From Gammaproteobacteria bacterium (lineage in GTDB: Bacteria > Pseudomonadota > Gammaproteobacteria > Pseudomonadales > Pseudomonadaceae), in contig JAAYFI010000073.1 of NCBI GenBank assembly GCA_012728315.1, forward strand, positions 1-32,366: a stretch of DNA of 32,366 bases, read 5' to 3'. A model generated the notes under the pieces. That model saw only the letters and a list, made by a program, of their open reading frames with translations, searched no databases and had not been told where the DNA came from. How positions within the stretch are numbered: the first letter of the stretch is position 1; each line of letters starts with the position of its first letter. The translations under genes were made by a program, and so were the position numbers. This document shows, piece after piece, positions 26,310 to 32,366 of the stretch.

Positions 26310-27812
26310 ATGTGTGGCATTGTCGGTATTGTAGGCAAATCAAACATTAATCAAGCGCTGTACGATGCGCTTACCGTACTTCAACACCGTGGCCAGGATG
26401 CCGCTGGAATGGTGACATCTAAGAATGGACGTTTGTTTCTACGCAAAGACAATGGCTTAGTGCGTGATGTGTTTCGCACACGGCATATGAAAGAGTTGGT
26501 GGGGCATGTCGGTATTGGCCATGTGCGCTATCCAACTGCCGGCAGTTCAAGCAGCGCTGAAGCGCAGCCGTTTTATGTGAACTCGCCGTATGGCATCACT
26601 TTGGCGCATAACGGCAACTTGACCAATGTTGAGCAGTTGGCGAAAGAAATTTATCAGTCTGACCTGCGCCATATGAACACCAATTCTGACTCTGAAGTAT
26701 TGCTCAATGTGTTTGCACACGAGCTGAGTCAGCGCGGTCAATTGCAGCCCAATGAAGAGGATGTATTTGCCGCCGTAAGTCGTGTACATGATCGTTGCCG
26801 TGGTGGATACGCGGTGGTTGCCATGATTACTGGCTATGGCGTACTGGGTTTTCGCGATCCCAACGGCATTCGTCCGATTGTTTTTGGTCAGCGCCATACC
26901 GATGATGGCGTGGAATATATGATCGCCTCAGAAAGTGTTGCGCTAGATGTGCTGGGCTTTACTTTAATCCGCGACTTAGCGCCGGGTGAAGCCGTGTATA
27001 TCACTGAGGATGGTCAGTTGCATACACGCCAATGTGCCACTCACCCCAAACTTAATCCGTGCATTTTTGAGCATGTTTATTTGGCGCGTCCTGACTCCAT
27101 TATCGATGGTGTTTCAGTCTATAAAGCCCGTTTACGCATGGGTGAAAAACTGGCTGATAAAATTCTGCGCGAACGCCCTGATCATGATATTGATGTAGTT
27201 ATCCCCATTCCTGACACCAGTCGTACCTCTGCTTTAGAGCTGGCTAATCGTTTGGGTGTGAAATACCGCGAAGGTTTCGTGAAAAACCGTTATATCGGAC
27301 GTACCTTTATTATGCCAGGCCAAGCCGAGCGTAAAAAATCCGTGCGTCAAAAGCTCAACGCCATTGAGCTGGAGTTTCGCGGTAAGAATGTGATGTTGGT
27401 GGATGATTCAATTGTGCGCGGCACCACCTGCAAGCAAATCATTCAAATGGCTCGCGAAGCGGGTGCAAAAAATGTCTATTTCTGTTCGGCTGCGCCAGCG
27501 GTGCGCTATCCAAATGTGTACGGCATTGATATGCCAAGCGTGCACGAGCTGATTGCGCATAACCGCAGCACAGAAGAGGTGGCTGAGCTGATCGGTGCCG
27601 ACTGGCTGCTTTATCAGGACCTAGACGATTTAATTGATTCTGTTGGTGGCGGCAAAATTAAAATTGATCAATTCGATTGCGCGGTATTTAACGGTGAGTA
27701 TGTCACCGGCGATATTGATGAGCACTATTTGCAGCGTATTGAAAATGAGCGCAATGATAGCGCCTTGAGCCAGCAGCAGGTGAACGCTACCATTGATCTG
27801 CATAACAGCTGA
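26310..27812 (+). CDS. purF: Amidophosphoribosyltransferase
   Basis: A 500-residue enzyme that makes phosphoribosylamine from PRPP and glutamine, the first step of purine synthesis. Cys2 (MCGIVGIVG) is the glutaminase nucleophile exposed after removal of the initiator Met, as in forms without a propeptide. The N-terminal Ntn domain shows GHVRYPTAG and LAHNGNLTN; the C-terminal phosphoribosyltransferase domain has the PRPP loop [13 protein letters not shown] near residue 365. AGGGG lies about 11 bases before the ATG at 26310. Confidence 0.97.
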   Translation: MCGIVGIVGKSNINQALYDALTVLQHRGQDAAGMVTSKNGRLFLRKDNGLVRDVFRTRHMKELVGHVGIGHVRYPTAGSSSSAEAQPFYVNSPYGITLAHNGNLTNVEQLAKEIYQSDLRHMNTNSDSEVLLNVFAHELSQRGQLQPNEEDVFAAVSRVHDRCRGGYAVVAMITGYGVLGFRDPNGIRPIVFGQRHTDDGVEYMIASESVALDVLGFTLIRDLAPGEAVYITEDGQLHTRQCATHPKLNPCIFEHVYLARPDSIIDGVSVYKARLRMGEKLADKILRERPDHDIDVVIPIPDTSRTSALELANRLGVKYREGFVKNRYIGRTFIMPGQAERKKSVRQKLNAIELEFRGKNVMLVDDSIVRGTTCKQIIQMAREAGAKNVYFCSAAPAVRYPNVYGIDMPSVHELIAHNRSTEEVAELIGADWLLYQDLDDLIDSVGGGKIKIDQFDCAVFNGEYVTGDIDEHYLQRIENERNDSALSQQQVNATIDLHNS

Positions 27813-27862
27813 TCAGTCAGTGTTTTAAGCTTGGCATCTGTGATGCAGGTGCTGTCAATCAG

Positions 27863-27892
27863 AGTCCAGCTTGATAGGCTGGACTTTGTTTA
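27863..27892 (+). terminator. Intrinsic terminator after purF
   Basis: AGTCCAGC (27863-27870) and GCTGGACT (27878-27885) form a perfect 8-bp stem with a seven-base loop, followed by TTGTTTAATT. It lies 50 bases after the purF stop and 28 bases before the metZ ATG. Confidence 0.7.
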
Positions 27893-27920
27893 ATTATTAC
27901 AAGTGTATAAGGTGCAACTC

Positions 27921-29135
27921 ATGACGATGGATTGGCAAGCAGGTCGACTCAATAGCGAACTTAGCGATGCTGGTTTTGATACATTGGCCGTACGTGCAGG
28001 GCAATATCGCAGCTTTGAAGCTGAGCATAGCGAGGCGATTTTTACTACATCCAGTTATGTGTTTCGTAGCGCCGCTGAAGCTGCCGCCAGCTTTGCTGGC
28101 GAGCGTTCAGGCAACGTGTACTCACGTTATACCAATCCTACCGTGCGTACTTTTGAAGAGCGTTTGGCCGCATTGGAAGGCGCTGAAAAATGTGTGGCTA
28201 CCGCCTCAGGTATGTCGGCCATTTTAGCGACAGTCATGAGCTTGTGCAGCATAGGTGATGAGATTTTAGTCTCGCGCAGTATTTTTGGTGCCTCTGTTAG
28301 TTTGTTTGATAAGTATTGCGCACGTTTCGGTCTTAAAATCACTTATGTGAAAATTGATGACTTAGCGGCTTGGCAAGCGGCGTGCAGTGATAAAACCAAA
28401 CTGTTGTTTGTTGAGTCACCGTCCAATCCTTTGGCAGAGCTGGCTGATATTCGCGCATTGAGCAAGATTGCTCATGCCGCCAATGCTTTGCTGGTCGTTG
28501 ATAACTGTTTTTGCACACCGGTTTTGCAAAAGCCATTAGCCCTTGGCGCTGACATTGTTATCCACTCAGCAACCAAATACATTGACGGACAGGGCCGTTG
28601 CTTGGGCGGTGCAGTTTTAGGTAGTGCTGAACTGATGAAAGAAGTGGTAGGTTTTTTGCGTACTGCAGGTCCTACCATGAGCCCATTTAATGCTTGGGTG
28701 TTTTTGAAAGGTCTAGAAACCTTACGTTTGCGGATGAACGCCCACTGTCAAAGTGCCCAGCAGCTGGCTGAGTGGCTTGAGCAGCAAGCTCAGGTTAAGT
28801 GGGTGTATTACTCAGGCTTAGCTAGCCACCCGCAGCACGAGCTCGCTAAGCAGCAGCAAAGTGCCTTTGGTGCAGTATTGAGTTTTGAAGTTGTCGGTGG
28901 TCAAGAAGCCGCTTGGCGCTTTATTGATGCTACGCGCATGATCTCTATTACTGCCAATTTAGGTGATACTAAAACAACTATTACGCACCCTGGCAGTACC
29001 ACTCATGGACGTCTTACACCTGAAGAGCGTGAAAAATCCGGCATTCATGATGGTTTGATTCGCATTGCCGTGGGGCTAGAAGAGTTTGCTGATATTCAGG
29101 CCGATGTACAGCGTGGTTTAGCTGCGCTGTTATAG
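27921..29135 (+). CDS. metZ: O-succinylhomoserine sulfhydrylase
   Basis: A 404-residue PLP enzyme of the Cys/Met metabolism family that forms homocysteine from O-succinylhomoserine and sulfide, the direct sulfhydrylation route used by Pseudomonas. Motifs: YSRYTNPTVRTFEERLAALE near residue 68, VESPSNPLAELADI near residue 164, the aspartate in VDNCFCTP, and the PLP lysine K219 in HSATKYIDGQG. The near match to the known Pseudomonas MetZ decides this over MetB or MetC. ATG at 27921 has TAAGG eight bases upstream; the longer GTG opening at 27903 is less likely. It is convergent with the next gene. Confidence 0.94.
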   Translation: MTMDWQAGRLNSELSDAGFDTLAVRAGQYRSFEAEHSEAIFTTSSYVFRSAAEAAASFAGERSGNVYSRYTNPTVRTFEERLAALEGAEKCVATASGMSAILATVMSLCSIGDEILVSRSIFGASVSLFDKYCARFGLKITYVKIDDLAAWQAACSDKTKLLFVESPSNPLAELADIRALSKIAHAANALLVVDNCFCTPVLQKPLALGADIVIHSATKYIDGQGRCLGGAVLGSAELMKEVVGFLRTAGPTMSPFNAWVFLKGLETLRLRMNAHCQSAQQLAEWLEQQAQVKWVYYSGLASHPQHELAKQQQSAFGAVLSFEVVGGQEAAWRFIDATRMISITANLGDTKTTITHPGSTTHGRLTPEEREKSGIHDGLIRIAVGLEEFADIQADVQRGLAALL

Positions 29136-29166
29136 CGGGTTTTTAGCTTGTTTTATTCATCAATCC

Positions 29167-30489
29167 TTACCGCTGCCGAAGACCTTGTAACCCGTGCTTG
29201 TACAGTTGCCAGGCTAATAAGCCAGCAGCTAGGTTACCCAGTAATACGCCAATATATAGGCCGCTCATGTCTGCCAAACTGGCACCAATCCACAGCGCCG
29301 GTAAGTAGCAAACAAACAAACGCAGGGTCGAGATGCATACTGCACGCATCGGCATACCCAGCGCATTACACACCGAGACCATCAGCATGCACACACCGAG
29401 TGCGGCGTAACTGATAGGTACCCAGAGCATATAGCTCATCAGATAAACTTCTGTAGCCTGATCAGGTGCCAGTGCTGGGGCAACCCACCAGCGGCTGGCC
29501 ATCCAAAATAAAGCAATAATGATTTGTAGGCCTATAACAAAGCGTACGGCAATCAATACCAAGCTGTGGACTCTAGCTAATTGCTTAGAGCCAAATAAAC
29601 GGCCAACCATGGGCGGAAGCGCCATGGTCAGTGCCAGCACAATCACAATTGAGAAAAGTTCAAGACGGCTGCCTAAGGTCCATGCTGCAATAGCGGAGCC
29701 ACCAAAACCAGCAACTAGACGTGTCGCCATTAATGCGGCGGTGCCGGGCATCAGTTGGCTGAGCATGGCCGGCGCACTGGTTTGAAAAATATCACGCAAG
29801 GCAGGACCAATGGCGAGTTTACTGGGATCAAAAACCAGCCAGTGGCGCTTGAGGATGCGGGAGTACATAATCGTTGCGCCGATCAAGCAAGCGACAATAG
29901 TGGCATAGGCCGCCCCGGGTAGGCCTAAATCAAAGGTGAAAATAAATAAGGGATCGAGCAGCATATTGAGTACGCTGGTCACCACCATCATTAAACCAGG
30001 TAGCTTGGTGTCACCATTGGCGCGGGAAATGCTGTTAGCAAAATATAAAAAAGCGCCCAGCCATGCGCTCGTCAGCCATGGTAACCAGTAGCTTTCGGCA
30101 TAGGGTAAGAGTTCTGCACTAGCGCCCAGAGCACTGAGTAAAGGCAGGCGCAGCAGCCAAATCAGCGTACATAAAATGAAAGAAACGCAGCAACCCGTTA
30201 GCACTACAATCCCGCCTAAGTACTTGGCGCGTTCTGGATTGCCGGCGCCCAGCGCGCGGGAAATCAGTGCGGTTGACGCGATACCAATACCAATTTGCAC
30301 GCCGATCAAGAGTTGATGCAGCGGAAGAGTGAAGCCCAGCGCCGCCAGCGGTTGCGTGCCGAGCATACTGATAAAAACACTATCGACCAACTGAAAGCTC
30401 ATGAGCGCGACGGTGCCAAATAGCATTGGCCAAGTCATGCTAAATAAAGCGCGTGATAGAGATTGGTCTGCTAGGTATTTATTTTGCAT
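29167..30489 (-). CDS. MATE family multidrug efflux transporter
   Basis: A 440-residue protein with about twelve membrane helices in two related halves. The first half has MTWPMLFGTVALMSFQLVDSVFISMLG and an ALISRALGAGN motif near residue 78; the second repeats the pattern (SAPAMLSQLMPGTAALMATRLV). MATE proteins export cationic drugs or metabolites in exchange for Na+ or H+. ATG at 30489 is used; a TTG four codons earlier is possible, and neither has a clear Shine-Dalgarno. It converges on metZ with only 31 bases between stops and diverges from the next gene. The substrate cannot be inferred. Confidence 0.88.
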   Translation of the reverse strand: MQNKYLADQSLSRALFSMTWPMLFGTVALMSFQLVDSVFISMLGTQPLAALGFTLPLHQLLIGVQIGIGIASTALISRALGAGNPERAKYLGGIVVLTGCCVSFILCTLIWLLRLPLLSALGASAELLPYAESYWLPWLTSAWLGAFLYFANSISRANGDTKLPGLMMVVTSVLNMLLDPLFIFTFDLGLPGAAYATIVACLIGATIMYSRILKRHWLVFDPSKLAIGPALRDIFQTSAPAMLSQLMPGTAALMATRLVAGFGGSAIAAWTLGSRLELFSIVIVLALTMALPPMVGRLFGSKQLARVHSLVLIAVRFVIGLQIIIALFWMASRWWVAPALAPDQATEVYLMSYMLWVPISYAALGVCMLMVSVCNALGMPMRAVCISTLRLFVCYLPALWIGASLADMSGLYIGVLLGNLAAGLLAWQLYKHGLQGLRQR

Positions 30490-30595
30490 GGCTGCTGTCA
30501 AGACTGCGATGGGGCCGCTATGGTAGCACTCATAAGGTCTTAATGTGATGCTGATACACTAGTGTCCAATCAGTTTATGTAAGAGGAGCAAAGCT

Positions 30596-31594
30596 ATGAG
30601 TAATCAGCAAAAAGTGGCTTTTTCGGTATTGGATTTGGCCTCGCGCAAAGATACAGATCAAGGCCCTGCGCCAGCCTTGCAGCGTTCATTGGCTTTGGCG
30701 CAACATGTTGAAAAGTTGGGTTTTAAGCGTTTTTGGGTGGCTGAACATCACAATATGGATGCCATTGTCAGTTCGGCGACTTCCGTGTTGATTGGTTATC
30801 TTGCTGCTGGCACGCAGCGTATCCGAGTCGGTGCTGGTGGAGTCATGCTACCTAATCATGCCCCATTAGTGATTGCTGAGCAGTTCGGTACATTGGAAGC
30901 ATTGTATCCGGGGCGGATTGATTTGGGGCTTGGTCGTGCGCCGGGCACTGATCCATTAACAGCAAGAGCCTTGCGTAGAGACCGTAGCGGCAGCTCGGAT
31001 GATTTTCCTGAAGATGTGGCTGAATTGCAACAATTCTTAGGCCCGCGTGCTGCAGGCCAGCAAGTGATTGCGATGCCAGGTGTCGATAGTCATGTGCCGA
31101 TTTGGTTATTAGGCTCCAGCTTATTTAGCGCGCAGTTGGCCGCTGAGAGGGGATTGCCGTATGCCTTTGCGTCGCATTTTGCGCCACGCATGATGATGCA
31201 GGCGATTGAGTTGTACCGTCGTTACTTTAAGCCTTCGGCGGTGTTGGCTAAGCCGTATGTGATGCTGGGTATTCCTTTGGTTGCTGCGCAAACGGATGCC
31301 CATGCTGAGTATTTGGCCACTACGACGTATCAGCGGATTTTGGCTTTGATCCGTGGTCAAAGTATGCTGATGCGCCCGCCAGTCGAGAGTATGCAAGGTT
31401 TGTGGAAGCCGCATGAGGAGCAGGCTGTAAATGAGTTTTTAAGCATGGCGATGATTGGTAGTGCGGAGACGATTAAACAGAAAATGCAGGTGTTATTGCA
31501 GCATACTCAAGCCGATGAGTTGATCTTTACCTGTGATTTGTATGAGCACGCTGATCGCTTGCGTTCGTTTGATATTTTAGCTGAGTTGCAATAG
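30596..31594 (+). CDS. LLM-class flavin-dependent oxidoreductase (luciferase-like)
   Basis: A 332-residue TIM-barrel protein of the bacterial luciferase-like family, the MsnO8-type group. Landmarks: FSVLDLASR at strand 1, [14 protein letters not shown] near residue 42, [45 protein letters not shown] (split around [16 protein letters not shown]) and [28 protein letters not shown] near residue 168. Such enzymes use reduced FMN and oxygen on unknown substrates. GAGGAG lies about eight bases before the ATG at 30596. The gene is divergent from the MATE gene and is the last gene before the repetitive tail. Confidence 0.88.
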   Translation: MSNQQKVAFSVLDLASRKDTDQGPAPALQRSLALAQHVEKLGFKRFWVAEHHNMDAIVSSATSVLIGYLAAGTQRIRVGAGGVMLPNHAPLVIAEQFGTLEALYPGRIDLGLGRAPGTDPLTARALRRDRSGSSDDFPEDVAELQQFLGPRAAGQQVIAMPGVDSHVPIWLLGSSLFSAQLAAERGLPYAFASHFAPRMMMQAIELYRRYFKPSAVLAKPYVMLGIPLVAAQTDAHAEYLATTTYQRILALIRGQSMLMRPPVESMQGLWKPHEEQAVNEFLSMAMIGSAETIKQKMQVLLQHTQADELIFTCDLYEHADRLRSFDILAELQ

Positions 31595-31624
31595 TTCAAG
31601 CTGCACTCAGCAAAAGACAGCATC

Positions 31625-31917
31625 CAGAACGATATGTGCATGCCGTACCTTGTTGGTATCGCTTGCCCCTCAGCGGGTCATCCTGACCCGATTCGGGCGC
31701 TCGCCATCCTTGGCTCGCTTGTCGCGACACCAACAAGGCACTCATTGACTATCGGTGTTGCCTGCAATTCTGTAGCGCGACTCTTTTAAAGTCGTCATTT
31801 TATTCAGCTCTATTGCCCTGCAATAAATGTAAATCTGCATAACTGATTAGTATTGCAATAGTGCAAACACTGCCAATGGTCAACGAGTGCTTCGGGGTGG
31901 GTGTGGTGAGTGAGCCA
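31625..31917. repeat. Direct repeat, copy 1 (449-base period)
   Basis: These 293 bases match 32074-32366 at a constant offset of 449 with about 14 differences by eye. The last 112 bases (31806-31917) look identical. The right limit is set only by the window end, so the true unit may be longer. Confidence 0.95.
31636..31743 (-). ncRNA. Structured element A1, putative RNA on the minus strand
   Basis: Read on the minus strand, CCTTGTTGGTGTCGC (31738 to 31724) pairs with GCGATACCAACAAGG (31662 to 31648) over 15 positions, one of them G-U. Inside are two hairpins: GCC-AAGGAT-GGC (31714 to 31703) and CGGGTC-AGGAT-GACCCG (31690 to 31674). Outside, GTGC at the 5' side can pair with GCAC at the 3' side. 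The G-U pairs exist only on the minus strand; on plus they would be A-C mismatches. Transcription is inferred, not seen. Confidence 0.45.
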
Positions 31918-31996
31918 GGTATGGCGAACGCCGGAGTTGAACCCAGGATGGGCTCATCGACGGATGAACACTTACCCCGAAGTACGCCATGCACTC
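31885..31996 (+). ncRNA. Structured element B1, putative RNA on the plus strand
   Basis: CTTCGGGGTGGGTGT (31890-31904) pairs with ACACTTACCCCGAAG (31968-31982) over 15 positions, two of them G-U on plus. Inside are GCC-AGGTAT-GGC (31914-31925) and TGAACCC-AGGAT-GGGCTCA (31938-31956, one mismatch). GAGTGC (31885-31890) and GCACTC (31991-31996) close the outside. Order, spacing and flanks match element A read on its own strand (GTCAAYGAGTGC before, CATGCAC after), so A and B are diverged relatives in inverted orientation. Confidence 0.45.
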
Positions 31997-32084
31997 AATT
32001 ATCGCATCTAAAATAAAGCAAAGTATCCGGAACGGTATGCCCTAAACTTACGCTACTCATGCAACCCAATAAGCAGAACTATTT

Positions 32085-32192
32085 GTGCACGCCGTACCTT
32101 GTTAGTATCGCTTTTCCCTCAACGGGTCATCCTGACCCGATTCGGGCGCTCGCCATCCTTGGCTCGCTTGTCGCGACACCAACAAGGTACTC
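32085..32192 (-). ncRNA. Structured element A2, putative RNA on the minus strand
   Basis: Second copy of element A. Arms at 32187 to 32173 and 32111 to 32097 (minus strand) still pair at all 15 positions. Compared with A1, one G-C pair becomes G-U (base 32104), and a G-U just outside the stem becomes A-U (base 32188); both changes keep pairing only on the minus strand. The two AGGAT-type hairpins are unchanged. Confidence 0.45.
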
Positions 32193-32333
32193 ATTGATTA
32201 TCGGTGTTGCCTGCAATTCTGTAGCGCACTCTTTTTTAAGTCATCATTTTATTCGGCTCTATTGCCCTGCAATAAATGTAAATCTGCATAACTGATTAGT
32301 ATTGCAATAGTGCAAACACTGCCAATGGTCAAC

Positions 32334-32366
32334 GAGTGCTTCGGGGTGGGTGTGGTGAGTGAGCCA
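32334..32366 (+). ncRNA. Start of structured element B2 (truncated by the window)
   Basis: The first 33 bases are identical to the start of B1, including GAGTGC and the whole 5' arm of the closing stem. The rest is beyond the window. Confidence 0.4.

Larger units (their letters stand above)
31595..32366. other. Non-coding, repetitive tail (772 bases to window end)
   Basis: No protein gene is convincing here. The stretch is a direct repeat with a 449-base period, and each period carries two structured elements in opposite orientation (A on minus, B on plus) separated by a conserved 141-base core (31744-31884). The core contains the hairpin ATTGC/GCAAT near 31811-31825 and the palindrome TATTGCAATA near 31851-31860. 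TATCCGGAACG at about 32023 also occurs in the fimV leader (about 18184), probably by chance. No good promoter could be assigned in the core. Confidence 0.75.
32074..32366. repeat. Direct repeat, copy 2 (449-base period), cut by the window end
   Basis: This is the second copy of 31625-31917. It ends exactly at the window edge with the start of a second B element, so the array probably continues. Confidence 0.95.

Noticed and set aside
1..31594. Insertion sequences, prophage genes, rRNA or tRNA genes
   Set aside because: No transposase, integrase, phage protein or recognisable RNA gene was seen in the coding part of the window; the genes are contiguous housekeeping loci.
31800..31994. A 64-codon minus-strand open frame over element B1
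   Set aside because: It is the complement of the B structure, lacks a Shine-Dalgarno and resembles the frame over A only because A and B are related. A ribosome-profiling signal would be needed to revive it.
31885..31996. Integron attC site or tRNA-like element
   Set aside because: The typical RYYYAAC and GTTRRRY core pair is not placed correctly for attC. A GGTTCAACTCC string on the minus strand resembles a tRNA T-arm, but no acceptor stem, D-arm or anticodon arm fits.
32059..32295. A 78-codon plus-strand open frame over element A2 containing PDPIRALAILGSLVATPTR
   Set aside because: In copy 1 the same frame reaches a stop earlier (TAA near 31788), and most differences between the copies change the amino acid (Gly/Ser, Cys/Phe, Ala/Thr, His/Tyr, Thr/Ile) while keeping RNA pairing. 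A similar peptide on the minus strand of element B is explained by the A-B relationship. There is no ribosome site. It is probably a spurious frame antisense to the structured element.
31625..32366. CRISPR array
   Set aside because: The period is 449 bases with long, nearly identical units rather than 24-40 base repeats with unique spacers, and no cas genes are present.

Overview
The window reads as a chromosomal segment of a Pseudomonas-like gammaproteobacterium with a moderate GC content (near 50% by eye, not computed). The gene order leuC-leuD-leuB-asd-fimV-truA-trpF-accD-folC-SPOR-cvpA-purF-metZ is the arrangement known from Pseudomonas. The modest GC suggests one of the lower-GC relatives in that family rather than a classic high-GC Pseudomonas; this is inference. 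Almost all of the DNA up to about 31.6 kb is tightly packed, ordinary housekeeping sequence.

Layout. (1) 1-5173: the Mrp/Pha multisubunit cation/proton antiporter operon, cut at its 5' end by the window edge, with an A-B fusion subunit followed by C, D, E, F and G, mostly overlapping by a few bases. (2) 5.3-7.6 kb: a RarD-type EamA permease and a DEAD-box RNA helicase. (3) 7.6-11.3 kb: pgl-edd-eda, three consecutive steps from 6-phosphogluconolactone to pyruvate plus glyceraldehyde-3-phosphate (Entner-Doudoroff), with a hot-dog thioesterase translationally coupled to eda. (4) 11.4-13.3 kb: dusC, then a convergent LysR-type regulator divergent from leuC. (5) 13.5-17.9 kb: leuC, leuD, leuB and asd (leucine and aspartate-family biosynthesis). 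(6) 18.2-29.1 kb: fimV (polar hub/type IV pilus), truA, trpF, accD, folC, a DedD-like SPOR protein, cvpA, purF and metZ. (7) 29.2-31.6 kb: a MATE efflux protein on the minus strand and a divergent LLM-class flavin oxidoreductase.

The part worth a second look is the last 770 bases, which hold no convincing gene. They contain a direct repeat with a 449-base period (293 bases visible in each copy, about 95% identical by eye). Inside each period are two diverged, inverted versions of one roughly 110-base element: element A on the minus strand and element B on the plus strand. Each can fold into a 15-bp closing stem holding two small hairpins whose loops read AGGAT-like on the RNA strand. The two versions have different stem sequences but both pair fully, and several differences are G-C to G-U or G-U to A-U swaps that pair only on the strand carrying the AGGAT loops. 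This points to a structured, strand-specific RNA repeated in tandem. The loops resemble RsmA/CsrA binding sites, so a sponge-like role is one hypothesis.

Other regulatory features: a textbook intrinsic terminator after fimV that lies inside the first codons of truA; terminators or hairpins after cvpA and purF; strong inverted repeats in the leuD-leuB, leuB-asd and post-asd spacers; and plausible sigma-70 promoters ahead of leuC, fimV and cvpA. Start codons were moved from the longest possible frame where a Shine-Dalgarno sequence and family length argued for it.
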